59,097 nt of DNA from a virus. A model generated the notes under the pieces. It had not been told where the DNA came from. It made no database searches and saw only the letters and a list, made by a program, of their open reading frames with translations. The stretch is taken from positions 1 to 59,097 of IMG/VR virus record IMGVR_UViG_3300025767_000018; one strand, given 5' to 3'. Numbering within the stretch: the stretch's first letter is position 1; every line of letters begins with the position of its first letter. The position numbers were made by a program, and so were the translations under genes. Shown here piece after piece: positions 39,275 through 48,761 of this stretch.

Positions 39275-40858
39275 TTATCGTGGTCCGGTTCTTGACGGAG
39301 TACTAGTAATTGTTGCAGTTCCAGGACGGACTGTTCTTCCATCAACTGAATACTCGCCACCACCAATTGATTCATTATACGCAGCTACTTCAGCATCAGT
39401 TGACACAGTAGTGGGAGGTGTTGTTGGCACACCGGGATCGGCAGTATCTGCACCTGTTCTTGACTCTGGAGGACATTTTGCAAATGTATCCATTTGCACA
39501 AGTTCTTCTTCTGCTGGTAGTGGTGCTGTTGTTGCGGTTGCTTCAGTATTAACTGTTGTAGGATTTATATTTTCGTGACTTCCCCAAGGTTCAACAGACG
39601 GAATTCGTGTTGGCACAGCTGGTGGGCTTGCTGTAGGAGCAACTGGTCCGTTCATATGTATAACTGTAGCTGTTTCATAATGTCCTGCACTAGCAATGTT
39701 ACTAGTTCCGGCGCATGTTAATCTGCCATCTGCTCCTACTAATACATCCCAATTTGCGCCTGTTTGTGTTGACATTTGATTAGTTGCAACTATATTAATA
39801 TTATTGCCTGCTTTAATATTAACATTTCTACCAGCATCAAAATTTAAATCATTGTCACTATGAATGCTTACACTATCTTTAGAGTATATATCAAGTTTAC
39901 CGTTGGCGGTCATCTCAATCCAACTATTACCACTACCATGAGAAATATAAACTAAGTCTTCTGTATTATGTAAAAGAATTTGATGGCCAGTTCGTGTTCT
40001 AATTCTTACTAGCTCGTTCATAGGCAAAGTAGGGTCGCCACCGTCAGCTATACTTGCATATTCACTAGGAGTTGTAGCTGCTGGGCCTTTTCTAAACATA
40101 CTAGAATCGCCGTCATCCATTACAAAACTTGACCCGGTTAGTCTCGATGCTGGTATTTCAGTTTGTGCGTTTTCGGCACCAACTTTTACTTTAGGTTTTC
40201 CGGGCCTACGATCTAAAGGTCCTGGCGTACTCATACCAAATACCATACTAGGAACCTCTCGCCTAGCACTTGAAGTAGTTGTGCCTCTTATTTGATCATT
40301 AATTAGACCTGCTGCTGTGAGTTGTTCTACTGCATCTGTATTAACGGATTTTAAAAACTGAGTAGGATCATTGCCGGCCCCTAATTCGTTGCGCTTATTA
40401 TATTCGCTAACAGGTAAAACTGTTTGTTGATCTTCTTTATTGTACGTAGTGCTTGCATTACCAGGTATCATAAAATTCATAAACTTTTCTTGAACACAAC
40501 CGATCCAAAAACCTCTACTTTTATTTCCTTCTGCAAAAATAACTAAAACTGTAGTTCCAATGTCTGGTGGCACTGCCCACATACCGTAACTCTTTTGTGT
40601 GTGATCAAACCCTTCGTTATCACTAGTTCCGCTGTAAGGTGTAATTCCATAAAACGGACTTAGATAATTTACAGTTGCCATTTCTCCAGACACATTTGTT
40701 GTATTACCTTCAGTGGTTGATTTTAATAATTCAACTTCTAGTGACCCCATGTATTCAGTATCTATATGGTTGCGTACAATTGCCATAAATGGGCCTGGAC
40801 CATCAAACGAACTTGATTTTTGTTGTACTTCTGGAGTTCTAGTATCTTGTCCTGCCAT
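39275..40858 (-). CDS. gp5: baseplate hub spike protein gp5, without lysozyme domain
   Basis: 527 residues. The N-terminal OB-fold is visible in MAIVRNHIDTEYMGSLEVEL, SYGMWAVPPDIGTTVLVIFA and GFWIGCVQEKFMNFMIPG. The C-terminal half contains the triple-stranded beta-helix type repeats KDSVSIHSDNDLNFDAG and NIKAGNNINIVATN. The T4 lysozyme domain between them is missing, as is usual in marine relatives, so peptidoglycan must be opened by another protein. It forms the central membrane-piercing spike together with the hub protein encoded upstream. A proline/threonine-rich tail follows. Confidence 0.85.
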   Translation of the reverse strand: MAGQDTRTPEVQQKSSSFDGPGPFMAIVRNHIDTEYMGSLEVELLKSTTEGNTTNVSGEMATVNYLSPFYGITPYSGTSDNEGFDHTQKSYGMWAVPPDIGTTVLVIFAEGNKSRGFWIGCVQEKFMNFMIPGNASTTYNKEDQQTVLPVSEYNKRNELGAGNDPTQFLKSVNTDAVEQLTAAGLINDQIRGTTTSSARREVPSMVFGMSTPGPLDRRPGKPKVKVGAENAQTEIPASRLTGSSFVMDDGDSSMFRKGPAATTPSEYASIADGGDPTLPMNELVRIRTRTGHQILLHNTEDLVYISHGSGNSWIEMTANGKLDIYSKDSVSIHSDNDLNFDAGRNVNIKAGNNINIVATNQMSTQTGANWDVLVGADGRLTCAGTSNIASAGHYETATVIHMNGPVAPTASPPAVPTRIPSVEPWGSHENINPTTVNTEATATTAPLPAEEELVQMDTFAKCPPESRTGADTADPGVPTTPPTTVSTDAEVAAYNESIGGGEYSVDGRTVRPGTATITSTPSRTGPR

Positions 40859-40868
40859 TGTTTATTCC

Positions 40869-43604
40869 TTAAAAAGGTCCTGATTGTTGTTGTGCAGAAA
40901 CATTAGCTGCTTGCGTTGCCCTAACTGCTCTCAAAGGTGCATCGTCATATGTGCTTCCGGTAGTTGGGTTTGGTCTACTTGCAGGGCGAGGGCTGCTGGT
41001 TATAACTCCCGGATCTGCGGTATTTGCACCATTTGCGTTTGCTATTGCAGCTTGTGCTGCTGCTTCGTCACCTGCTCCGTTAGCACCAACTGTTGGGTTA
41101 GCATTAGTACCTGTAAACTGGTTAGTATTAGTATCTGTATTAAGTACCAATGACTGTGCCGGAATTGACGAACTCTGATCTTGGCTTTGTCTTCGAATTG
41201 TTTGCAATGTTTGTGTAAATTGCCCGTTACTAAATTTATTATTTACAAATAAAACTTGGTACAATCCGCTAAATTCTGCTACAGGAGCTGTGCCGTTAGC
41301 CGGAAAGTCCATATATCCAGTTGGACCATAATCAAGTGGAGTTCTAAAATTAAGTTCAATGTCAACTTCGCCATTTTGATAATTCATAGTTCCGTCTGCG
41401 TTGATGTTTAATATTCCTGGTACTTGCAATGCATTGTAATTGCCCATTCCGCTATCTGCTATGTAATACGGATCACCTAATATTTCTAAGTCTACTGCAA
41501 CTAAATCTACTGTGCTATTCATTAATGCTTCATTAAAACTTCGGGCAACTTGAGACTCTGGATGAAGTTGGCCAATTCCTCCGTCAACAGAGTTAGGTTT
41601 TGCTGTTGCCGACTGTGTACGTCCAATTTCGGCCGGATTAGCACTTCCCTTAGGTACACCCGGAGATGGTCTTTCTCCAGATGAAGTAGTTTCTTGTACT
41701 ACAGAATTTTTACTATCTAAACCAGCTTGACCTAAATCTCCATTAATTGAAGTAAAGAATGCATGATTAAACTTAATGTCAAAATTAATGATATCTTTAT
41801 TTTTTCCTGTATAGATGTAATTGTATTCTTTAATTGCTTGCTGTTTTAATTGCGGTATTCCGGGACTACTATCACTGGCTCCTTTAAATTTGCTTAAATG
41901 TACAAAATACGGTACAACTCTGTAAACAAACACTCTTGCAGGTATACCGGTTTTTGCTACTACCGCTGAACTTGAATCTGCATTAAATACCTGTGTTTCG
42001 ATTCTAAACCAAGAAACCATTCCATTTCCGTCAGGTTTTCTATTTGCGATATCTCTACCATACTCGCTTGAGATAATAATTTCTTCAATAATAGTTTGAA
42101 TTTTTTTGCCTGAAGAAAAAGTAGCTTGGCGAACATCTCCTGATAATTGTACTTTGCAACGATCTATTTCACCTTTAGTAGTTTCACTTTCGGTATTTGT
42201 GGCAGTTCCCATAGGTCTAGTTCCGCCGTCATTATTAGATTTAACTATTTTTGCTCGACCTATTGCATTCATATTTCCTAATTTCTCAGCATATTCTCGA
42301 ATATTTTCTCCAATTGTTGATCTCTTAACTGAAATACCTGGCGAATTTGCTATTTCATTTCTATAATCAGCAGGAATTTTGTCGCTAAGAACCCCTGTTG
42401 AAGATTTGTAATAATTTTTTATTTCGCCTTCAGTGAATTCTCGAGTAGTTGCACTGTCATTAGCCTGTTCTGGCTGACCCATCATAAACTGAGCCGACTC
42501 TTGTGCAGACGAACTAGTATCTGGAAACATTATAATATATTGGTTTGCTTTACTAACCTTTCCTGCTTTTTCTGAAGCAAGTTCTCGATCGTTTATTATT
42601 CTTGTTAAACTTTTTGCACCAGTCTGTAACATTTCAGAAACTGTTGATCCAGCAAAACTTACATCAGTGTGCGTAGTTTGCACTTCATCAGTTAATGCAA
42701 TTTCATGGTAGGGTATTGCTTGTACTGCATATGTACTTCCTGATTCAGTTACATCAAATTCTATGTTTACTAATTTTATTGGAAAAAGTCTGCGTAAATT
42801 ACTAGCATGAATATAATTTCCGGCATCATCGTACCCTTTAAATTCTACTGAGAGTAAGTATGGAGCCTCAATATAATTTGGATATCCTGATCGCAATGCT
42901 GATACCTGTAATGCTTGAAGGAATAATCCCATGCTATACGGTTCGAGAATTTCAAAACTTAAACTAGTTGCGTTTGTAGAACGAGATCCTGCATTACCGG
43001 CAACAATAGTTTCTATGTCAACATTTTCTATAAAATATTCTGTTTTTCCAGTAGATTCATAAACAGTACTACTTCCCCGAGTAGGGCCGCCGCCAGATCT
43101 AAGTATTACATTTTCTGGCTCTTGTCTTCGATATGTTAAATCTGGAAATTCTAATTCACGCTGAGTTAAACACCCTAATGTAAACACATAATTAAAACTA
43201 GCAAACTGTTCTAACGGATTAGGAAGTTTACTAGCGCCGCCACCAGCAGAAGATGTTCCAAAGCCATCGCCAAATGCTGCTCCTAAAAATCCACCAATAC
43301 CACCTTTAATTTGATCTATTAAGTTGTTTGAAATATTATTAGCAATATTGCCAACTAAACTTTGTCCTATTCCAGGGCCTGTTAATCCATTTAAGCTATT
43401 TGTTAAGTTAACAGTTGCACCTTTTAAATCTTGCACAGATCCTGATACAGAATCTAAAACTCCATCAACTGAAATATTATTACTTGCTAGAAATCTCTTA
43501 CCCGAAGCTAATGTTTGAGGAGAAGCCGCATCTACGCTGTTAGAAAAACTTTTTCCTGCAGCTTTTAATCTTGAAGATAAATTTTGTGGGAGAAAACTTC
43601 TCAT
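40869..43604 (-). CDS. baseplate hub protein, candidate gp27 counterpart
   Basis: 911 residues. The N-terminal 120 residues are helical and glycine-rich (GGIGGFLGAAFGDGFG). The body has NPLEQFASFNYVFTLGCL, LSVEFKGYDDAGNYI and AVQAIPYHEIALTDEVQTTH. The end (PVAEFSGLYQVLFVNNKFSN, then GQFTQTLQTIRRQSQ) has the form common to tail-hub proteins, whose last domain reads G-Y-X-V..V.H/N.F..G.F.Q.L. Its place next to gp5 is that of gp27 in T4, but it is more than twice as long, so the equivalence is inferred. It is 10 nt from gp5. Confidence 0.6.
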   Translation of the reverse strand: MRSFLPQNLSSRLKAAGKSFSNSVDAASPQTLASGKRFLASNNISVDGVLDSVSGSVQDLKGATVNLTNSLNGLTGPGIGQSLVGNIANNISNNLIDQIKGGIGGFLGAAFGDGFGTSSAGGGASKLPNPLEQFASFNYVFTLGCLTQRELEFPDLTYRRQEPENVILRSGGGPTRGSSTVYESTGKTEYFIENVDIETIVAGNAGSRSTNATSLSFEILEPYSMGLFLQALQVSALRSGYPNYIEAPYLLSVEFKGYDDAGNYIHASNLRRLFPIKLVNIEFDVTESGSTYAVQAIPYHEIALTDEVQTTHTDVSFAGSTVSEMLQTGAKSLTRIINDRELASEKAGKVSKANQYIIMFPDTSSSAQESAQFMMGQPEQANDSATTREFTEGEIKNYYKSSTGVLSDKIPADYRNEIANSPGISVKRSTIGENIREYAEKLGNMNAIGRAKIVKSNNDGGTRPMGTATNTESETTKGEIDRCKVQLSGDVRQATFSSGKKIQTIIEEIIISSEYGRDIANRKPDGNGMVSWFRIETQVFNADSSSAVVAKTGIPARVFVYRVVPYFVHLSKFKGASDSSPGIPQLKQQAIKEYNYIYTGKNKDIINFDIKFNHAFFTSINGDLGQAGLDSKNSVVQETTSSGERPSPGVPKGSANPAEIGRTQSATAKPNSVDGGIGQLHPESQVARSFNEALMNSTVDLVAVDLEILGDPYYIADSGMGNYNALQVPGILNINADGTMNYQNGEVDIELNFRTPLDYGPTGYMDFPANGTAPVAEFSGLYQVLFVNNKFSNGQFTQTLQTIRRQSQDQSSSIPAQSLVLNTDTNTNQFTGTNANPTVGANGAGDEAAAQAAIANANGANTADPGVITSSPRPASRPNPTTGSTYDDAPLRAVRATQAANVSAQQQSGPF

Positions 43605-43605
43605 A

Positions 43606-43908
43606 TTAAATTCCTAATACCCTAGCCAATGCATCGCCTTTAGGTACATATATTTGAATACCTGCTACTAAATCAAATACAGGATCTTTAAGTATTTCCA
43701 TATTTCGTTGTGCAAACACCCACCAAAGATCTTTATCTCCATATAAGTCAAACGATAATAAATCAGGTCGGTGCGTGTACTGAGGTTGCACTGTAATTAA
43801 AACGTCATCTGATTCAGCAGGTATAGGTCGTATACTTAAAATATCAAGATACTGATCTTCTTGTGTATTAGTGTTAAACCATGGGCTAGTTCCAGTATAA
43901 TTTGCCAT
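43606..43908 (-). CDS. gp53: baseplate wedge protein gp53-like
   Basis: 100 residues (T4 gp53 is 196). YTHRPDLLSFDLYGDKDLWW followed by VFAQRN and a late LVAGIQIYVPK matches the conserved core of gp53, which connects wedge to hub and includes a LysM-like segment. The protein is about half the T4 length, retaining the core only. It overlaps the gp48 gene by one base. Confidence 0.65.
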   Translation of the reverse strand: MANYTGTSPWFNTNTQEDQYLDILSIRPIPAESDDVLITVQPQYTHRPDLLSFDLYGDKDLWWVFAQRNMEILKDPVFDLVAGIQIYVPKGDALARVLGI

Positions 43909-44783
43909 TAAATAAATCCTTGTCCGCTACCTTTAGCATAACCGCCGCTAACAAACTTGTCTAAACTAAATTGTTGTACTGAACGTCTGCTGTATGTTGG
44001 CATTAATACCACTGATACGTTGCATCTAGTAGGAGCCCAAGTGTCTAATGCAGAAATATAAATGTAATCTACATCTTCAGGCAGTTCACATGTAAATTGC
44101 TGTACTACCACAGGAACATTTTTAAAAACAAAACTGCCATATCCGTTAAGTTGTACAACCGGGGGCGGCGCTCCTTGATTACTTGAATTACCATAAGACA
44201 TTTTTGTAATACTTCGTAAGTAATGAATCATTGCTATCCAATATAAACCTTCGGCTTCATTTTCAATAATAAAAGGTCCAGTAATTTGAATATTATCAGG
44301 TTGACTATTTTGATAAACTGGAAATGGGTAGTTACTGTGTGTAGGTTTAACTTGCGAATAGGTTGCACTGTGTGACATAATAATACTAGGAGTATATGGA
44401 AAAATCATTCCACTTGTTTCTTCTAGTGCTTCAAGAAGATTAGGTTCTAACCCTAGTCCCTGCGGCATGGAAAGTCTAACACGCCAATCATCATTATCAG
44501 TTCCTGTCCAACTAACATCACTAAATCCAACACTTCCTGGCATTCCAAACTTAGGAAGACCTCCACCTCTTAACAAACTCATAAAGTTACTAGCTGTGAA
44601 TATATCCTCAGCAACACCTTTTATAGAATTTCCAATCTGTCCTACAAGTCCTTGACCAAATTGTGCAGCACTACCTAACAAATTACTTACTGCCGACTGT
44701 GGAGAAACACCATTACGGGCTTGCGATTTTGCTGCTTGGGTAAATGATGTCCCAATTGACCCACCTGGGTTAAAGTTTGGCAT
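43908..44783 (-). CDS. gp48: baseplate tail-tube cap protein gp48
   Basis: 291 residues. A glycine/serine-rich N-terminus is followed by WRVRLSMPQGLGL, GMIFPYTPSIIMSHSATYSQ, THSNYPFPVYQNS and QITGPFIIENEAEGLYWIAM, the pattern of gp48/gp54-type proteins that cap the baseplate and initiate the tail tube. It is the first gene of the minus-strand structural block. The upstream gap holds the divergent gp55 promoter and a weak late-like ACTAAATA (44813-44806, one mismatch). Confidence 0.72.
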   Translation of the reverse strand: MPNFNPGGSIGTSFTQAAKSQARNGVSPQSAVSNLLGSAAQFGQGLVGQIGNSIKGVAEDIFTASNFMSLLRGGGLPKFGMPGSVGFSDVSWTGTDNDDWRVRLSMPQGLGLEPNLLEALEETSGMIFPYTPSIIMSHSATYSQVKPTHSNYPFPVYQNSQPDNIQITGPFIIENEAEGLYWIAMIHYLRSITKMSYGNSSNQGAPPPVVQLNGYGSFVFKNVPVVVQQFTCELPEDVDYIYISALDTWAPTRCNVSVVLMPTYSRRSVQQFSLDKFVSGGYAKGSGQGFI

Positions 44784-44812
44784 ATTATTAGTCTCCTATA
44801 TACATTATTTAG

Positions 44813-44841
44813 TTGACTTTTTAATGTATGTATATTATAAT
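44813..44841 (+). promoter_or_regulatory. sigma-70 promoter of gp55/gp47/gp46
   Basis: TTGACT (44813-44818), 17-nt spacer, TATAAT (44836-44841): one mismatch from the host consensus. The leader holds CGGAG six bases before the gp55 ATG at 44867. It lies in the 83-nt gap between divergent gp48 and gp55. Confidence 0.82.
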
Positions 44842-44866
44842 AGTACTAAGTTAACCGGAGACTCAA

Positions 44867-45700
44867 ATGGCTAGAAAAATTAATTATCTTAACAATAAAG
44901 ATATACTTAAAGAAATACATAAATCAAAGAGTACATTCTGTAGCTTTGTAGCAGATACTGATCATCAATTTGATCTTATTTTGCCTAGTGTTGATAAGAT
45001 CAATATTAGAACAGTTGCAGAAGCTAAAAGAGCACACGCCAAACGATTACAACACTTAGATTTTGAATCTCGTAAGCTAGCAGGTGAGAAAATTAAACTT
45101 GCTGAATGCGAAATTGATTATAGAAAAATTGAAAAAACTGATCTAGTGTTTCGTATTATGACATTTGATCATGTTCCAGACGAGCCCGGACGTAAAAAGA
45201 CACCAAAGACAGTTGCTGATCACAAAGTAAAACTTAACTTTCCGCCGTTTCAACATTTTAGATTTGATGAGGAAGATAATTTAGTATGTGTAGGCAAGAG
45301 CCATTGGTCAGGCGGAATGGAAAACGGACATTTTAATCTAGGCGGCGGTAAGGCCACAAATAAACTTGCTCTTATGTGGATGAAACTATGTGATCGCTAT
45401 GCTACTCGAGGCAATGTACGTGGTTACACATACAATGACGAAATGCGCGGACAAGCTATTCTACAATTAGCACAAATTGGACTACAATTTGACGAATCTA
45501 AGTCAGATAATCCGTTTGCATACTACACTGCTGCCGTAACTAACAGTTTTGTTCGTGTTATCAACATTGAAAAACGTGCGCAAAACATTCGTGATGATAT
45601 TCTCGAAATGAATGACATGAATCCTAGCTATACTAGACAAAATGCAGGTGAATGGGAAGCACAACAGAAACGCGAAAAAGATTTTCAAACTAAAAAATAA
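44867..45700 (+). CDS. gp55: late-transcription sigma factor gp55
   Basis: 277 residues against 185 in T4. The C-terminal third holds the sigma region 2-like part (YNDEMRGQAILQLAQIGLQF, then NPFAYYTAAVTNSFVRVINI and EKRAQNIRDDIL), which recognises the -10-like NATAAATA sequence of late promoters. The N-terminal extension (about 90 residues, lysine-rich) is common in marine relatives. GNVRGYTYND precedes it. gp55 replaces the host sigma factor so that RNA polymerase reads structural genes, here visible as NATAAATA sites on both strands. Expression from a host-type promoter fits an early or middle product. Confidence 0.85.
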   Translation: MARKINYLNNKDILKEIHKSKSTFCSFVADTDHQFDLILPSVDKINIRTVAEAKRAHAKRLQHLDFESRKLAGEKIKLAECEIDYRKIEKTDLVFRIMTFDHVPDEPGRKKTPKTVADHKVKLNFPPFQHFRFDEEDNLVCVGKSHWSGGMENGHFNLGGGKATNKLALMWMKLCDRYATRGNVRGYTYNDEMRGQAILQLAQIGLQFDESKSDNPFAYYTAAVTNSFVRVINIEKRAQNIRDDILEMNDMNPSYTRQNAGEWEAQQKREKDFQTKK

Positions 45701-45711
45701 TTACTTGCTCT

Positions 45712-45730
45712 TTAACATATAATATGTTAA
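45712..45730. repeat. 19-nt perfect palindrome before gp47
   Basis: TTAACATAT-A-ATATGTTAA (odd centre) between gp55 and gp47. A possible weak promoter (TTAACA at 45712-45717, 16 nt, TATAGT at 45734-45739) overlaps it, so it could be an operator; as an RNA hairpin it is too AT-rich to be a strong terminator. Confidence 0.5.
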
Positions 45731-45762
45731 AATTATAGTCAATATCAAATAGGAACTTAACT

Positions 45763-46773
45763 TTGTTTAAAAAAGCTGCGGTATTTACAGACATACACTT
45801 TGGATTAAAAGGCAATAGTAAGGTACACAATCAAGATTGTGAAGATTTTATTGATTGGTACATCAAACAAGCACAAGATGCCGGTTGCGAAACTGGTATT
45901 TTCTGTGGAGATTGGCATCATAATAGAAATAGTTTAAATTTAACTACTATGGACGCCACTGTTCGATGTATGGAGAAGCTAGGTGCTGCTTTTGAGCAGT
46001 TTTTCTTCTTTGATGGCAATCATGACTTGTACTACAAAGACAAACGTGACGTTAATAGTACAGCGTTTGCTAAACACATTCCGGGTATTACGTTTATTGA
46101 TGAAATTACCACAATTGAAGACGTTACTATTGTTCCTTGGCTTGTAGGTGACGAATGGAAGAAGCTACGCAAGCTGAAAAGTAAGTATGTATTCGGACAC
46201 TTTGAACTTCCTAGCTTCTACATGAACGCTATGGTACAAATGCCCGATCACGGAGAGCTTAGAGCAGAAGACTTTGCTAATCAGTCGTATGTGTTTAGTG
46301 GTCACTTCCATAAACGTCAACAACAGGGTGTTGTACACTACTTAGGTAACGCATTTCCACATAACTATGCTGATGCGTGGGATGACGAACGTGGTATGAT
46401 GATACTTGATCGAGAAAATGACAAGGCTCCAGAGTATATTGATTGGCCGCAATGTCCTAAGTATCGTACAATTAAGCTAAGTCGACTAATCGACGAAGCT
46501 GATACGTTTATTAAACCTAATATGTACCTACGGGTTAACTTAGACTTGCCAATTAGTTATGAAGAAGCTAGTTTTATTAAAGAAACTTTCATTAATAACT
46601 ATAATTGTCGTGAAATTAGTTTAATTCCACAAAAACAGTTAGAAGAAATTAGTACAGAACTAAACATTGCACAATTTGAAAGTGTTGATCAAATTGTTGC
46701 TGGCGAAATTGCCGCAATCGACTCAGACAACTTCAATAAGAAGATGCTATTGGACATTTATAACGAACTATGA
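45763..46773 (+). CDS. gp47: recombination endonuclease subunit gp47 (Mre11/SbcD-like)
   Basis: 336 residues, as in T4 (339). Metallophosphoesterase motifs are complete: TDIHFG (Asp10, His12), GDWHH (49-53), DGNHD (84-88) and SGHFHK (His181, His183). With gp46 it resects DNA ends for recombination-dependent replication. The start is TTG at 45763, preceded by AGGAA at good spacing; there is no ATG in frame nearby. It overlaps gp46 by 4 nt. Confidence 0.93.
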   Translation: MFKKAAVFTDIHFGLKGNSKVHNQDCEDFIDWYIKQAQDAGCETGIFCGDWHHNRNSLNLTTMDATVRCMEKLGAAFEQFFFFDGNHDLYYKDKRDVNSTAFAKHIPGITFIDEITTIEDVTIVPWLVGDEWKKLRKLKSKYVFGHFELPSFYMNAMVQMPDHGELRAEDFANQSYVFSGHFHKRQQQGVVHYLGNAFPHNYADAWDDERGMMILDRENDKAPEYIDWPQCPKYRTIKLSRLIDEADTFIKPNMYLRVNLDLPISYEEASFIKETFINNYNCREISLIPQKQLEEISTELNIAQFESVDQIVAGEIAAIDSDNFNKKMLLDIYNEL

Positions 46774-48542
46774 TAAAAATTAAAGATCTAACAGTACGTA
46801 ACTTCATGAGTGTGGGCAATCAAACCCAAGCAGTGAACTTTAACCGAGAACAACTAACACTTGTACTAGGTGAAAACCTAGATCAAGGTGGCGACGATAG
46901 CGGATCACGCAACGGCACTGGTAAAACTACTATCATTAATGCGTTATCATACGCATTATATGGCAAAGCACTTACAAATATCAGAGCTAACAATTTAATT
47001 AATAAAACTAATAGTAAAGGCATGTTAGTTACACTCCACTTTGAAAAGAACGGTGTTGATTATCGTGTCGAGCGCGGTCGTGGTCCTAATCTATTAAAGT
47101 TTTTTGTTGATGATCAAGAACAAGAAATGACAGACGAGTCACAAGGTGACAGTCGTAAGACGCAAGAGTTTATTAACAACTTGTTAGACATGAGTCACGA
47201 CATGTTTAAGCATATTGTTGCACTAAACACTTATACTGAGCCGTTTTTGTCAATGAGGCAGAATGATCAACGTGCTATTATCGAACAGTTGCTTGGTATT
47301 ACTATCCTAAGTGAAAAAGCAGATGCTCTTAAAGAACAAACTAAGCAAACTAAAGATGCTATCACTGAAGAAACATTAAAAATTAATGCTATCCAGAGTG
47401 CAAATGAAAAGATTCAAACAACTATTGATAGCTTAGGCCGTACACAACGTGCATGGCTTTCTAAGAAAGATCAAGACTGTGTTAAATTACAAACTGGCAT
47501 TACTGAATTAGAAAAGGTAGACATCGATGCAGAACTAACTGCGCACGATCAACTTTCAAACTGGACACAGCATAACAATGCTATTTTGGCTCTTAAAAAA
47601 GAATTAAGCACATTAGAACCAGCACTAGTACGTGCAGATAATAGTGTTAAAAAGGCAAATAAAGACATTACAGATCTCGATGATGCTACTTGTTACACAT
47701 GTGGTCAAGAACTACATGCAGACAAAAAAGCAGAAATTTCTTTACGTAAAAGTAAAGAACTAGCTGATGCTATTGCATATCAATCAGAAATTACTGTTAA
47801 AGTAAATGATGTTATAAAAGGGCTTGGCGAAATCGGCGACATCAACGGTAAGCCTACAACGTTTTATGACACTGCTAAAGAAGCATATGACCATAGACAA
47901 AATGTTGATAGCTTAAAACAAGCGTTAGCAAATAAACAAGAAGACACTGATCCGTATCAATCACAAATTGACGAATTAAACGATGCAGCAATGCAAGATA
48001 TTGATTGGTCGTCAGTTAATACACTTACTGATTATAAAGAACACCAAGACTTCTTGCTCAAGTTGCTAACAAACAAAGATAGTTTTATCCGTAAGAAGAT
48101 TATCGATCAAAACTTGATGTATCTTAACAATAGATTGTCTTACTATCTTGACAAACTAGGATTGCCGCATCAAGTTGTATTCCAAAACGATCTTGCTGTT
48201 GAAATTCAGCAGCTAGGACAAGATTTAGACTTTGATAACTTGTCACGCGGAGAACGTAACAGACTTATTTTAGGAATGAGCTTTGCATTCCGTGACGTTT
48301 GGGAAAGCCTATATCAAAAGATTAACTTAATGTTTATTGACGAACTTATCGATAGCGGTATGGACACAGCAGGTGTTGAAAGTGCATTAGGTGTTCTTAA
48401 GAAGATGGGTAGAGAAGGTGACAAAAATGTTTATCTTATCTCTCACAAGGACGAACTAGTTGGAAGAGTTAATTATGTAATGAAAGTAGTAAAAGAAAAC
48501 GGCTTTACAAGTTACGAAAACGATATTGATATTATAGAATAA
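46770..48542 (+). CDS. gp46: recombination endonuclease subunit gp46 (Rad50/SbcC-like)
   Basis: 590 residues (T4 560). Walker A GSRNGTGKTT (45-54), a coiled-coil middle with the zinc-hook CYTC (Cys308, Cys311), the ABC signature LSRGER near 491 and Walker B NLMFIDEL near 521. It is an ATPase that dimerises through the hook and loads gp47 nuclease at DNA ends. Start ATGA overlaps gp47; its stop overlaps the next start as TAATG. Confidence 0.95.
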   Translation: MIKIKDLTVRNFMSVGNQTQAVNFNREQLTLVLGENLDQGGDDSGSRNGTGKTTIINALSYALYGKALTNIRANNLINKTNSKGMLVTLHFEKNGVDYRVERGRGPNLLKFFVDDQEQEMTDESQGDSRKTQEFINNLLDMSHDMFKHIVALNTYTEPFLSMRQNDQRAIIEQLLGITILSEKADALKEQTKQTKDAITEETLKINAIQSANEKIQTTIDSLGRTQRAWLSKKDQDCVKLQTGITELEKVDIDAELTAHDQLSNWTQHNNAILALKKELSTLEPALVRADNSVKKANKDITDLDDATCYTCGQELHADKKAEISLRKSKELADAIAYQSEITVKVNDVIKGLGEIGDINGKPTTFYDTAKEAYDHRQNVDSLKQALANKQEDTDPYQSQIDELNDAAMQDIDWSSVNTLTDYKEHQDFLLKLLTNKDSFIRKKIIDQNLMYLNNRLSYYLDKLGLPHQVVFQNDLAVEIQQLGQDLDFDNLSRGERNRLILGMSFAFRDVWESLYQKINLMFIDELIDSGMDTAGVESALGVLKKMGREGDKNVYLISHKDELVGRVNYVMKVVKENGFTSYENDIDIIE

Positions 48543-48745
48543 TGATAGAAGATGACATTCACGATCAATTAACCAAAGCGTACTTAGAATACTTTAAGGC
48601 GAACGAAAATTTTGAATCTCGTTTGTCTCATCGTACACATTTATCAAGTAGAAAATGGTTACGAGAAATTAGAAAATTAGCAAAACTAAGGCAAGAAGAA
48701 ATACATGCTACATATGCAGCCAAGAAGGCAGCAGAAAAGCAATAG
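48542..48745 (+). CDS. small conserved basic protein
   Basis: 67 residues, helical and charged (KWLREIRKLAKLRQEEI). No known fold is recognised. It is co-translated with gp46 (TAATG), so it may act with the recombination or replication machinery; this is inference from linkage only. Confidence 0.7.
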   Translation: MIEDDIHDQLTKAYLEYFKANENFESRLSHRTHLSSRKWLREIRKLAKLRQEEIHATYAAKKAAEKQ

Positions 48746-48761
48746 GCACAATAAGTATGTT

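Noticed and set aside
39275-40858. Lysozyme domain in gp5
   Set aside because: No lysozyme catalytic segment between the OB-fold and the beta-helix region; the protein goes straight from one to the other.
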